Shown here one piece after another: positions 34,352 to 43,712 of a stretch of DNA of 64,000 nucleotides; the first letter of the stretch is position 1; each line of letters begins with the position of its first letter. The position numbers were made by a program, and so were the translations under genes. The notes beneath the pieces are model-generated. The model had not been told where the DNA came from and did no database searches. It saw only the letters and a program-made list of their open reading frames with translations. The stretch comes from Burkholderia glumae LMG 2196 = ATCC 33617. GTDB lineage: Bacteria; Pseudomonadota; Gammaproteobacteria; Burkholderiales; Burkholderiaceae. The stretch covers positions 1,488,001-1,552,000 of the forward strand of contig NZ_CP009434.1 in the NCBI RefSeq assembly GCF_000960995.1, read 5' to 3'.

Positions 34352-35506
34352 ATGCTCGGTATTAATACTAATGTCAACTCACTGGTTGCTCAGCAGAACC
34401 TGAACGGCTCGCAGAGTGCCCTGTCGCAAGCCATCACGCGCCTGTCTTCGGGCAACCGCATCAACAGCGCCGCTGACGATGCAGCCGGTCTGGCGATCGC
34501 CACGCGTATGCAAACGCAGATCAACGGCCTGAACCAGGGCGTGCAGAACACCAACGACGCCGTCTCGCTGATCCAGACGACGTCGAGCCAACTGTCGTCG
34601 CTGACGAGCAGCCTGCAGCGTATCAGCACGCTGGCGACCGAAGCGGCCACCGGCACGCTGTCGTCGAGCGACCAGGCCGCTGCCGAGCAGGAAGTGGCTC
34701 AGCAGATCCAGGAAGTGAACCGGATTGCTTCGCAAACGAACTTCAACGGCAAGAACCTGCTCGACGGTTCGGCCGGGATCGTCACCTTCCAGATCGGCGC
34801 GAACGTCGGCCAGACGGTCAGCCTGGACCTGAGCCAAAGCCTGTCGGCGGCGAAGATCGGCGGCGGCCTGGTGCAATCGGGCACCAACGTCGGCACGATT
34901 CAAAATCTGAGCCTTGATGCGAACGGCGCGGCCACCACGGCGGCACAACCGGCCATCACCTCGGTCAACGTGCTGTCGGACGGCAAGGGCGGCTTCACGT
35001 TCACGGACCAGAACGGCCAGGCGCTGAGCGCGTCGGCAGTCGGCGCGATCTTCACGACGGGCACGGCAGCCGGCACGGGTACGGCGGTCACGAACCTGAC
35101 GCTGTCGACCGGCGCCACCAGCGGCATGACGACGGCCCAGGCCAGCGCGGCGGCCAACATGATCTCGCAGATCAACTCGGTGAACGCACCGCCGACCGTG
35201 TCGAACGTGAACATCAGCAACACGACGAGCGCCAACCAGGCCATCGTGTCGATCGCCAACGCGCTGTCCACCATCAACAACCTGCAGGCCACGCTCGGCG
35301 CGACCCAGAACCGTCTGCAAGGCATCGCGCAGACGCAGCAGGCCAACTCGACGAACCTGTCGTCGGCGCAATCGCAGATCCAGAGCGCGGACTTCGCGCA
35401 GGAAACGGCGGCGCTGAGCAAGGCGCAGGTGCTGCAACAGGCCGGCATCTCGGTGCTGGCGCAAGCCAACTCGCTGCCGCAGCAGGTTCTGAAGCTGCTG
35501 CAGTAA
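34352..35506 (+). CDS. fliC: Flagellin
   Basis: 384-residue filament subunit. The N-terminal D0/D1 region starts MLGINTNVNSLVAQQNLNGS and includes LSSGNRINSAADDAAGLAIA. The C-terminal D1/D0 region ends QAGISVLAQANSLPQQVLKL and LQ, both typical of Burkholderia. The variable centre (about residues 180-290) is short and Ala/Thr/Gly-rich. AGGAGAG precedes the ATG. Expression should be driven by sigma-28 from 34097. The stop codon TAA is immediately followed by insertion-sequence DNA, but no coding residue is lost. Confidence 0.97.
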   Translation: MLGINTNVNSLVAQQNLNGSQSALSQAITRLSSGNRINSAADDAAGLAIATRMQTQINGLNQGVQNTNDAVSLIQTTSSQLSSLTSSLQRISTLATEAATGTLSSSDQAAAEQEVAQQIQEVNRIASQTNFNGKNLLDGSAGIVTFQIGANVGQTVSLDLSQSLSAAKIGGGLVQSGTNVGTIQNLSLDANGAATTAAQPAITSVNVLSDGKGGFTFTDQNGQALSASAVGAIFTTGTAAGTGTAVTNLTLSTGATSGMTTAQASAAANMISQINSVNAPPTVSNVNISNTTSANQAIVSIANALSTINNLQATLGATQNRLQGIAQTQQANSTNLSSAQSQIQSADFAQETAALSKAQVLQQAGISVLAQANSLPQQVLKLLQ

Positions 35507-35618
35507 GAGGCCAGTTCAAAAACCCTGCTCAGCTCGTCTGAAGATGTTCCAACAGATGAGCGAGCAGCCAAGTTTGAGGAATGCTTCGTGAATGTAGGCA
35601 CGTCGCTCGAAGCGAGTG
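35507..35618. mobile_element. Left-end fragment of the 914-bp IS5-family element
   Basis: Begins GAGGCCAGTTCAAAAAC directly after the fliC TAA and matches 7292-7403 with few changes, then homology stops. The next 36 bases (to 35654) belong to neither element. The right end is missing, probably lost by a deletion associated with the next insertion. Confidence 0.85.
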
Positions 35619-35654
35619 AACCGCACCGGGAATCGAGGAGGCTGGTTGGTTTAA

Positions 35655-36519
35655 GAGCCGCTAACATAACCTAGACATGACGTAGCAGAAGTCGTATCGT
35701 CTGCGATATGGCAAGACGCAAAATCAGCAACGAGTTGTGGGTGGAGCTGGAACCGCTGATTCCGGAATTCACCCCATCGCCCAAGGGCGGACGGCGGCGC
35801 ACGGTCGATGACCGAGCTGCGCTCAACGGCATCCTATATGTGCTGCAAACCGGTATCCCGTGGGAAGACCTCCCGCAAGAACTGGGCTTCGGCAGTGGCA
35901 TGACGTGTTGGCGACGTCTGCGAGACTGGCAAGCGGCCGGTGTATGGCGCCGGCTGCATCTGGCGATGCTGCGTCGGCTGCGTGAGCACGACCAGATCGA
36001 TTGGGAACGCGCCAGCCTCGATGGAGCCAGCGTCTCCAGCCCCCGGGGGGCCAGGAAACCGGCCCCAACCCGACCGACCGCGGCAAGCTCGGATCGAAGC
36101 GACACATCGTCGTAGATGCACGCGGCATTCCTCTGGCCGTCACGATCACGGGAGCCAACCGCCACGATTCGATGGCATTCGAGTCCACGCTCGATGCCAT
36201 TCCTGCGGTACCCGGGCTGAACGGTCCGCCACGCAAGCGCCCGAGCAAACTGCACGCTGACAAAGGGTATGACTTCGGGCGTTGTCGACGTTATCTGAGA
36301 CAGCGCGGCATCAAGGCTCGTATTGCACGCCGCGGTATCGAAAGCAGCGAACGGCTGGGCAGGCATCGTTGGGTCGTCGAGCGTACGCATGCCTGGTTCG
36401 CCGGATTCGGCAAGCTTCGAATTCGCTTCGAACGACGCCTCGATATTCATACCGCTCTGCTTGTCCTGGCTGCCGCCGTCATCTGCTCCAGATTCGTGGA
36501 TGACTTGTGTTAGCGACTC
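35655..36519. mobile_element. IS5-family insertion sequence, complete, 865 bp (copy 2)
   Basis: Reverse-orientation twin of the element at 24542-25406, same length. Flanked by TAA on both sides (35652-35654 and 36520-36522), the complement of the TTA seen at the other copy. Confidence 0.92.
35708..36513 (+). CDS. IS5-family transposase (frameshifted, 865-bp element)
   Basis: Same protein as in copy 1: first frame from ATG 35708 (MARRKISNELWVEL), -1 slip at the C5G6 run near 36040, second frame to 36513 ending ICSRFVDDLC. The catalytic DDE residues are all present, so this copy should be functional. Confidence 0.88.
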
Positions 36520-36657
36520 TAAGAGCCGCTAACACAAGTCATCCACAAATTTCGGAAAGCTCTGGATTCGCTTCGAGTGTCGCCTCGATATTCATGCCGC
36601 CTTGCTCATTCTGGCAGCCGCCATCATCTGCTCAAGATTCGTGGATGACTTGTGTTA

Positions 36658-37571
36658 GAGGCCAGTTCAAAAACTCCCGAGAGGGGCTGTTTACTTCCTC
36701 GGCAAGCTGTTAACCTTGGGCATCAGAACAACGGAAGTCCAAGGATGGAAGCGCCAATCATTGACGACGAACTGTGGATACTGATCGAACCATTGCTGCC
36801 ACCTGCGAAGCTTCGAGCGAAGAGCGATCCTGGTCGCCCGCGCGTGTCCGACCGTGCGGCTCTCAACGGCATCCTGTTCGTGTTCAAAACGGGAATTCGT
36901 TGGAACCACTTGCCGACTCGTCTGGGCTTTGGCTCGGGCGCCACATGCTGGCGGCGATTGAGCGACTGGCAAAAGGCTGGTGTATGGGACCAACTGCACG
37001 AGTTGCTACTCGACAAGTTGCGTGCGGCCGGCCAAATCGATCTGTCATACGCTGCGGTCGATTCGTCGTCCGTGCGCGCCGTTGGGGCGGGCGAAAAACT
37101 GGCCCGAACCCCACCGATCGCGCGCGACCCGGTTCCAAGCACCACGTCCTCGTAGACGCCAACGGCGTTCCTCTCGTTGCGATCCTGACTGGCGCGAACA
37201 CCAACGACGTCACGCAGTTGCTGCCGCTCGTTGATGCGATTCCACCCATTCGCGGCGTTCGTGGCCGACCGCTTCAGAAGCCCGGCGTCGTCTACGCCGA
37301 TCGCGGCTACGATTCCACCCGACATCGTCGCGCGTTGCGCGAACGCGGTATCAAGCCCGTGATCGCCAAGCGCCGGACCGAGCATGGCCGTGGTCTGGGC
37401 AAGTATCGTTGGGTAGTCGAACGTACGCATTCCTGGCTCCACAATTTCCGGCGCCTACGCACTCGCTTCGAGCGAAGTGCCTACATTCACGAAGCATTCC
37501 TCAAACTTGGCTGCTCGATCATCTGTTGGAACATCTTCAGACGAGCTGAGCAGGGTTTTTGAACTGGCCTC
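36658..37571. mobile_element. IS5-family (IS427-like) insertion sequence, complete, 914 bp (second copy)
   Basis: Same ends and length as 7292-8205 in opposite orientation, flanked by TTA (36655-36657 and 37572-37574). Its target is the right inverted repeat of the miniature element, so it arrived later. Very few differences from the other copy are visible. Confidence 0.92.
36745..37562 (+). CDS. IS5-family transposase (frameshifted, 914-bp element)
   Basis: First frame 36745-37155 (MEAPIIDDELWILIEPLLPP), -1 slip at the A5 run near 37098, second frame to 37562 ending NIFRRAEQGF. It differs from the first copy at a Ser/Arg position in the TEHG(S/R)GLGKYRW segment. The DDE residues are intact. 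Confidence 0.9.
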
Positions 37572-37707
37572 TTAGCGGTTCTTAGATGGTCGAGAACGAC
37601 CAACTGAGATCGAACGGGTTCGAGCCGCAGCGTTCCTTCACGCTGACGGTATATCGCGTCGCGGCCTTCAGCGGCGCTATCGGCGTGCCGATCGCCGAAG
37701 ACTACAA

Positions 37708-39822
37708 TCATCGCGCGTTTCCGTCGGCAGGCTCGCCGTCGAGCGGTCGGCCAGCAAGCAGAGCACGTTCGCGCCGGTCTTCATCGCCGGCAGGCTGATC
37801 GGACACCGCGCGCGTCAGTTCGTCGAGCCACGCCTGCGCTACCGAGTCGCTCGGCGCGCGCCAGTCGCCACGCGGCGACAGCGAGCTGCCGGCGGCCACC
37901 TTCGGGCCGTTGGGCAGCGCGGAGCGCTTGAACTGACTACCCTCAAAGAAACGCTTCACGAACACGACGAGCCAGCGTTTGATGGCGGCCAGATCGTAGG
38001 CAGGACGCGAGTCCATCAGCGGTGGCCAGTCGCCGGCCTCGGCGTCGTGCCACGCATGCCATGCGAGGAATGCGATCTTCGCCGGGCCGAAGCCATAGCG
38101 CGTCACGTGGTAGAGGTTGAAATCCTGCAACGCGTAGGGGCCGATCGCCTGCTCGGTCGACTGGCTCGCGTTGCCTGGCACCAGCTCAGGCGAGATCTCG
38201 GTCTCGACGATACGCCGCAGGATACCCGCAGCATCGGCGCCAAAGCGCTGCCGGTCCGCCAGCCAGCGAACCATCTGCTGGATCAGCGTTTTCGGCACCG
38301 AGCCGTTCACGTTGTAATGCGACATCTGATCGCCGACGCCATAGGTACACCAGCCGAGCGCCAGCTCGGACAGGTCGCCGGTGCCTATCACGATGGCGCG
38401 ATTCGCGTTCGCGAGCCGAAACAGGTAGGCGCTGCGTGCGCCGGCCTGGACGTTCTCGTAGGTCACGTCATAGCGTGCCTCACCCTGTGCGGCCGGATGG
38501 CCGATGTCTGCCAACGTGCGGTCCGATACCGGCTTGATGTCGATCTCGCGCGCGCTCACGCCTAGCACATGCATCAGCGCCCAGGCATTGTCGAGCGTGT
38601 GCCGGCTGGTGGCGTAGCCGGGCAGCGTGTAGGCGAGGATGTTGCGGCGGTCCAGGCCGAGCCGGTCCATGGTCAGCGCGCAGACCAGCAGCGCATAGGT
38701 GGAGTCGAGCCCGCCCGACACGCCGATCACGACCTGCTCGAGCCCGGTCGCGCGCAGCCGCTTGGCGAGCCCGTGACTCTGGATCATGAAGGTTTCCTCG
38801 CAGTTCGCATCGAGCATCGCCACGTCCGCCGGCACGAACGGAAAGCGGTCGAGGCGGCGTTGCAGCGGCCCGCTCGGGCCGCGCGGCGGAGCGAGCGCGA
38901 AGCCGACGTTGCGGAACGCGCTGCCGCCGAGCGCGCGCGCGCAATCGTCGAAGGTCTGCACGCGCAGGCGCTCCTGCATGATGCGCTGCAGGTCGAGATC
39001 GGCCACCAGCAGTTGGGCGGTGTCGGCAAAGCGCTCGGTTTCGGCCAGTATCTCGCCGCTTTCGCAGACGAGTGCGTGGCCGTCCCAGGCCAGGTCGGTG
39101 GTGGATTCGCCGCAACCGGCCGCCGAATAGAGATAGGCGGCCTGGCAGCGCGCGCTGTGGGAGCGCACGTGAAGCCGGCGATACTCGGACTTGCCGACGG
39201 TGATGTTGCTGGCCGACAGGTTCGCGATCACGGTCGCGCCCGCATGTGCCGCATAGGTGGACGGCGGCACCGGCGCCCAGAGGTCCTCGCAGATCTCCAC
39301 GCCGAGCACGAGCTCCGGATAGTCGTCGGCGCGAAACAGCAGGTCGGTGCCGAACGGCACCTCGGCGCCGTCCAGGCGCAGCGTGCCGCCCGTCACGCCG
39401 AGCCCGGAAGCGAAGTAGCGCTTCTCATAAAACTCCCCATAGTTCGGCAGGTAGCTTTTCGGTACCACGCCCAGGATCCGGCCGCGGTGCAGCACCACCG
39501 CGGCGTTGTAGAGGCGGCCACTCCATTCGAGCGGCGCGCCCGCCACGATCAGTCCGGGCAGCTCGGCCGAGGCGGCGCGCAGCTTGCCGATCGCCCGCTT
39601 CACGCCGTCGAGCAGCGCGCGCTGGAAGAACAGCTCGTCGTTGGTGTAGGCCGACAGGCCGAGTTCGGGCAGGATCGTCACGAGGGCGCCGCGCCCGGCT
39701 GCGTCGCGCGCGAGGCGCAGCGTCGCCTGGAGGTTGGCGGCCGGATCGGCGACCACCACGGGGGGAATGGCGACGGCCACCCGCAGGAAGCCGTGGCGGT
39801 ACATCGAGAAGAAATCGTTCAT
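37708..39822 (-). CDS. nadE: Glutamine-dependent NAD(+) synthase in the biosynthetic operon
   Basis: 704-residue two-domain enzyme making NAD from deamido-NAD, glutamine and ATP. The N-terminal nitrilase-type glutaminase has the Glu53 (ILPELGLS), Lys122 (VPKSYLPNYGEF) and Cys178 (GVEICEDLW) triad. The synthetase domain carries the ATP P-loop IGVSGGLDSTYALL at about residue 370. It is the long form, like mycobacterial NadE. ATG 39822 overlaps the acylase stop by 4 bases, so it is the last gene of the cluster operon. A second, housekeeping copy would be expected elsewhere. It may protect against a product that hits NAD synthesis, donate ammonia for an amide, or simply be captured. Confidence 0.92.
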   Translation of the reverse strand: MNDFFSMYRHGFLRVAVAIPPVVVADPAANLQATLRLARDAAGRGALVTILPELGLSAYTNDELFFQRALLDGVKRAIGKLRAASAELPGLIVAGAPLEWSGRLYNAAVVLHRGRILGVVPKSYLPNYGEFYEKRYFASGLGVTGGTLRLDGAEVPFGTDLLFRADDYPELVLGVEICEDLWAPVPPSTYAAHAGATVIANLSASNITVGKSEYRRLHVRSHSARCQAAYLYSAAGCGESTTDLAWDGHALVCESGEILAETERFADTAQLLVADLDLQRIMQERLRVQTFDDCARALGGSAFRNVGFALAPPRGPSGPLQRRLDRFPFVPADVAMLDANCEETFMIQSHGLAKRLRATGLEQVVIGVSGGLDSTYALLVCALTMDRLGLDRRNILAYTLPGYATSRHTLDNAWALMHVLGVSAREIDIKPVSDRTLADIGHPAAQGEARYDVTYENVQAGARSAYLFRLANANRAIVIGTGDLSELALGWCTYGVGDQMSHYNVNGSVPKTLIQQMVRWLADRQRFGADAAGILRRIVETEISPELVPGNASQSTEQAIGPYALQDFNLYHVTRYGFGPAKIAFLAWHAWHDAEAGDWPPLMDSRPAYDLAAIKRWLVVFVKRFFEGSQFKRSALPNGPKVAAGSSLSPRGDWRAPSDSVAQAWLDELTRAVSDQPAGDEDRRERALLAGRPLDGEPADGNAR

Positions 39823-42329
39823 GGGCGAGGGCGGACGGGGTGGGCGAGCGGGGTATGACGGGAGGCGTCGGCCGCGCTGGCGGCGAAGGTAACCGATGCG
39901 GCACTTGCGCGTAATTCGCATCGCGTGACCGTGGCGGCCTGCACCTGCGCAGCCTCGAACGCGAAGTGGCTGGCCGGCGTGCCGAGCGGCGGCGGCGGCC
40001 GGCCGTCGCTCCACGCGGTGCCGGGCCGGCTGCGCTGCGCCTGCGGCAGCACGCTATGCACGAGCGGGCGGCCACCGTCGAACACGATGCTGGCGAGCCA
40101 GGTGGTGCCGAAGTTCACGGCATAGCCGTGCGGCGCGAGGCCGGTGGGCAGCGGCACGCGCCCGCGCACGAGCTGGGCGAGCCGCTCGGGCGGTGTGAGT
40201 GCGCCGACCTGGCTGACGTTGAGCGCGCCGGTCAGGTTCGGGCCGCCGTCCAACGGTGCGCGCGTGCCGTCGGCGCGCAGCCGGAACTGGAGGTCGCGCA
40301 GCGTGGCGCTGGGCGGAAAGCCAGCCGCCGCGAGCTGCTCGACGGCCGTGGCTAGCGCGACGAGCGCCGGCGCCGGGCCGCTGCCCTGCCAGTGCGGCAG
40401 GCCGCGCGGCGTGTCGAGTGGCGCGGCGGGATCGAAGGCGTGCGCGTAGCCATGCGCGCCCGCGAGCCACGCCTGCGCGAATTCGCGAAACAGCGGCGCG
40501 CCCGGCGCGTCGAGCGCGTCCTCGCGACGCCACGCGCGCAGGATCGCGAGCGCGGGCGCGAGATCGACCCGTGTGCCGTCGCGCGCGGCCACCGGCTCGC
40601 GACAGGCCGCACCGAGCGCGAGCAGGTCGTCGAGCAGCAGGTCGCTCATCGGCACGTGGTTGTCGAGCGTCAGGCGCGCGAGCGCGGTGGCCCCGATCGG
40701 CCGCGCGAGTTCGCGCGTGAGCCGCAGGCCGTGCCGCGCGCGCGGCGTGAGCGGCGCGTCGAACGCGCCGAACAGCGGATGGTGCGCGGGCAGCGCGGCG
40801 TCGAGATCGACGTGCTGGTACGGGTTGTTGAAGTTGGCGAGCACGCCGCGCGTGCGGCGCGCCGGGCGCTGCGCGACGGCACGCGGGCGGCGCGGCGCGA
40901 GCGCGTGGCGTGGGTCGTCGCCGGGCAGCACGACGAGGCCGCGGCGTCTGCGTTCGAGCGCGAGCGGATGGTCGGTGTCCGCCAGTGCCGCGAGCGTCGC
41001 CGCGCCAAGTTCGGGCACGTTGCTGCCGTCGACGTAGCAGGCCTGCCCGGCGGCGTCGATCGCGAGCAGATTCACCCAGCTCGTTCCCGCCCAGCGCGCG
41101 AAGCTCTGCTCCAACTCGTCGAGCGAGCGCGCGGCGCCGATCGCGAGCCAGTGGTCGAGCACGTCGGCGTTGCCGGCGTTCGCGTTGCCGAGGCAGAACA
41201 CCCATTCGGGATTCCATTCGGCGAGGCCCGGCACGCTGAGCGGCGGGCCGTGGCGCGTCTGCCAGAGGTCGCGCTCGTGGGGCCGTGCCTCGCCGCGGAT
41301 CTCGATCGCGACGCGGCGCCGTTGCATCGGCTCGGGCCGGCCGTCCCAGAAGTAGGCGGTCGGGTCGTTCGGCACGAGCTGCAGCCGCTGCAGCACGAAT
41401 CGCTCGGCCGACGACACCGTGTGGGTCCAGGCCAGCGACGCGTTGAAGCCGAGATTGACGGTCGGGCAGCCGAGGATCGACACGCCGGCCACGTCGAACG
41501 CGCCGGGGATCGTCAGATGCACTTGGTAGAGGCGCAAGCCGTCGTTGAAGCTGAAGTGCGGATTGGCGATCAGCACGCTCGCACCGCCGGCCGCCGCCTC
41601 GCCGCCGATTGCCCAGGCGTTGCTGCCGAGCGGCAGATCGGCGTGGGCCGACCATGGCGGGTCGGCGCGGCGGGCGTCGTCGGCGCGAGCCGCGTGGTCG
41701 GCGCCCGCCGCGACCTCGCCATGCGCGTCGGGCGCCGCGGTCGGCACCGGTGGCCGCGCCAGCGCAAGGGCCTGCACGAAGCGCCGGCCGCTCGCCTCGT
41801 CGGCCAGCGCGAGCAGCAGCGCGGCGACGTCGTTGCGCTGCAGCACGCGCGGCGTGCCGCCAGGCATCGACGCGAACGGCTCGCCGGCCTCGACGAGCTC
41901 GCTCACGCGACGGTTGAAGCCGGCCGCGAAGCCGTCGATCAGCGCGTTGGCGTGGCGTGACATCCTCGCCAGCGCGCCGGCGGCCTGGCCGCCGTAGTCG
42001 AGCGCGCGGTAGCCGAGGTCGCTGTCGAGGTTGGCGTCGTCGCCGGGCGCTTCGTCGCGGCCATAGTGGCGGCTGCGCTCGCCCAGCAGCGTGACGAGGT
42101 GCGCGAGCAGCACGGCCGCGTGATCGTCGGCCACCACGTAGCCGTGGCCGTAGCCGAGTGACTCGAAGTCGTGCGCGCGGATATGCGGCGTGCCGTCGGC
42201 GCTACGCGCGATCTCCACCACGATTTCCACCGGCGCGTAGGCCGGCACGGCGGCAAACGACGGATGCTCGGGCAGGTGTGCTGGCGGCGGCGCGGCGTGC
42301 GAGGGCGGCATGGACGGGATCGACGGCAT
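39819..42329 (-). CDS. Penicillin-acylase-family Ntn-hydrolase
   Basis: 836-residue N-terminal-nucleophile amidase. The autoprocessing and catalytic Ser is Ser236 in PLGSNAWAIGG; the alpha chain would be residues 1-235 and the beta chain the rest, with conserved-looking LIANPHFSFN, GCPTVNLGFNASLAWTHTVS and NLLAIDAAGQACYVDGSN. Relatives such as PvdQ remove fatty-acyl groups from non-ribosomal peptides. Unlike PvdQ it has no signal peptide (start MPSIPSMPPSHAAPPPAHLP), which suggests cytoplasmic action. The start at ATG 42329 is 11 bases after the upstream gene; ATG 42311 is an alternative. With a FAAL loading domain in the same operon, removal of the acyl cap is the natural role. Confidence 0.87.
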   Translation of the reverse strand: MPSIPSMPPSHAAPPPAHLPEHPSFAAVPAYAPVEIVVEIARSADGTPHIRAHDFESLGYGHGYVVADDHAAVLLAHLVTLLGERSRHYGRDEAPGDDANLDSDLGYRALDYGGQAAGALARMSRHANALIDGFAAGFNRRVSELVEAGEPFASMPGGTPRVLQRNDVAALLLALADEASGRRFVQALALARPPVPTAAPDAHGEVAAGADHAARADDARRADPPWSAHADLPLGSNAWAIGGEAAAGGASVLIANPHFSFNDGLRLYQVHLTIPGAFDVAGVSILGCPTVNLGFNASLAWTHTVSSAERFVLQRLQLVPNDPTAYFWDGRPEPMQRRRVAIEIRGEARPHERDLWQTRHGPPLSVPGLAEWNPEWVFCLGNANAGNADVLDHWLAIGAARSLDELEQSFARWAGTSWVNLLAIDAAGQACYVDGSNVPELGAATLAALADTDHPLALERRRRGLVVLPGDDPRHALAPRRPRAVAQRPARRTRGVLANFNNPYQHVDLDAALPAHHPLFGAFDAPLTPRARHGLRLTRELARPIGATALARLTLDNHVPMSDLLLDDLLALGAACREPVAARDGTRVDLAPALAILRAWRREDALDAPGAPLFREFAQAWLAGAHGYAHAFDPAAPLDTPRGLPHWQGSGPAPALVALATAVEQLAAAGFPPSATLRDLQFRLRADGTRAPLDGGPNLTGALNVSQVGALTPPERLAQLVRGRVPLPTGLAPHGYAVNFGTTWLASIVFDGGRPLVHSVLPQAQRSRPGTAWSDGRPPPPLGTPASHFAFEAAQVQAATVTRCELRASAASVTFAASAADASRHTPLAHPVRPRP

Positions 42330-42340
42330 GGGCGGCGGCG

Positions 42341-43639
42341 TCAGGCTAGCTTCAGCGCGTGCGCGCTGTGGTTGGCGACGAACGCGTCCACGCGTTCCTG
42401 CGCGATCGCGTAGTGGCCGCAATGCAGCGGCGCGGCGTCGAAGCCTTCGTCGCAGAGTCCGCGGTAGTGTGCGAGCGCGTCTGCCAGTTTCACGTCGCCG
42501 CGCGTGGACGGATAATGGCGCGCCGCCGACAGCAGGCTCGACAGCACGCAGCCGGTGATGCGCCGCTCGGTGCCCGGCGTGGTATCGACCGGCAGTTGCT
42601 GCGCGAACTCGGTCGGGATGTAGGCGAGGTGCTCGAACGGTGCCGGCGCGGCCAGCGCGCCGCCTTCCGAGAACAGGATGTCGCCATGCGCCTCGAGCCG
42701 CGCGATCGCCTGCTCGGGGTTGAAGCAGTGCGGGTCCGAATCGTCGACGATCAGCGTGCCGGGCCGCAGCCGGCTCACCTCGACGACGTCGGGCGCGTTG
42801 GTCGCGCCGACGATCAGCGTGGCCTCGTAGGCCTGCGGCGCCACGCCCCGGCTTTCGTGGTGGAACGACAGCTCGCCGCGAAAGCCCAGCTCGTCGCGCA
42901 CTTCCTGCATCAGCCGCTCGACGTATTCGCGCTTCTGGTAGATGTCGCAGAGGATCAGCCGGCGCGGATGCGGCAGCACGCTCAGCAGCAGGCGCAGCGT
43001 CGACGAGCCGATCGAGCCCAGGCCGATGAAGGCCAGCGTCTCGTCCTCGAGGCGGCGGCCGGCAGTGGCCAGCAGCCGCCGCACCGATAGCACCACGGCC
43101 GAGGTGGTGGTGGCATGGCCGGTGGTGACGGGCGGCAGCGCGTCGTCCTCGGGCACCGCGCGGCCGTAGTCGGTGGCCGACGGTATCAGCCCGGTCAGCG
43201 ATACCATGCGCGCGCCGAGCACCTTCGCGAGCGACTGGCACTGGCGAACCAGCCGGACGATGTCGGACTGGTCGAGATAGATCTGCGAATAGAAGCGCGG
43301 CAGGATCACCGAGGCGATGCGCCCGGCCGCGAGCGTGCGCACGTTCGCGAAGATCGGCAGGTCGTGGCAGAGCGCGTGCGTGAAGTGGCGCGTGTCGAGC
43401 TGCGGATTCTGCCGCAGTAGACGGTCCGACAGGCAGCCGACGGCCACCGCGTCCACCGGTTCGAGTTCGCCCGCCGCGTAGAGCGACAGCAGTGGGCGGC
43501 GGTCGACCGACAGGTGGGGCGTGACGGCCTCGCGCAGCGCGGCCGGGGTGGCGGCCGTCTCGCGTTTCATGGCGGTCAGGCGTTGCAGCAGCAGGGCTTT
43601 CTTCTCGGCGGATAAATCGGCGAATCGGTCAGTGTTCAT
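42341..43639 (-). CDS. NAD(P)-dependent dehydrogenase resembling acyl-ACP reductase
   Basis: 432 residues. A Rossmann motif at about 206-211 (LAFIGLGSIGSSTLRLLLSV) and the preceding TTGHATTTSAVVLSVRRLL follow the pattern of cyanobacterial acyl-ACP reductases, which turn carrier-bound thioesters into aldehydes. A candidate catalytic Cys lies in DDSDPHCFN. The N terminus (LSAEKKALLLQRL, residues 9-21) matches the short helix found between or beside NRPS/PKS modules, also present in the neighbouring monooxygenase. As the assembly line has no thioesterase, this enzyme could release the chain reductively. The family placement is by motif comparison only. Confidence 0.65.
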   Translation of the reverse strand: MNTDRFADLSAEKKALLLQRLTAMKRETAATPAALREAVTPHLSVDRRPLLSLYAAGELEPVDAVAVGCLSDRLLRQNPQLDTRHFTHALCHDLPIFANVRTLAAGRIASVILPRFYSQIYLDQSDIVRLVRQCQSLAKVLGARMVSLTGLIPSATDYGRAVPEDDALPPVTTGHATTTSAVVLSVRRLLATAGRRLEDETLAFIGLGSIGSSTLRLLLSVLPHPRRLILCDIYQKREYVERLMQEVRDELGFRGELSFHHESRGVAPQAYEATLIVGATNAPDVVEVSRLRPGTLIVDDSDPHCFNPEQAIARLEAHGDILFSEGGALAAPAPFEHLAYIPTEFAQQLPVDTTPGTERRITGCVLSSLLSAARHYPSTRGDVKLADALAHYRGLCDEGFDAAPLHCGHYAIAQERVDAFVANHSAHALKLA

Positions 43640-43712
43640 GTTCGGGGGCGAGTACGGGTTGACGGGGGCGCGCTGGGCGGCTGCGGCTTCGATGGCGCGG
43701 CTCGGGGCGCGC

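Larger units (their letters stand above)
36523..37581. mobile_element. Internally deleted IS relative split by a second IS
   Basis: Left part 36523-36657 starts GAGCCGCTAACACAAG, keeps only the last 35 or so codons of a transposase (FECRLDIHAALLILAAAIIC) and reaches CTTGTGTTA. The right end GCGGTTC lies at 37575-37581, beyond the 914-bp element. Joined, they make a 142-bp element with both terminal repeats but almost no transposase, i.e. a miniature non-autonomous derivative. Confidence 0.8.

Noticed and set aside
37585..37707. Plus-strand frame VENDQLRSNGFEPQRSFTLT between the IS pile-up and nadE
   Set aside because: About 40 protein-like codons without start or stop context that run into the antisense end of nadE; at best a fragment left by the rearrangement.
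39819..43241. Acylase starting 304 codons earlier at 43241
   Set aside because: That stretch is Arg/Ala-rich shadow of the dehydrogenase gene; the acylase family sequence begins only after ATG 42329.
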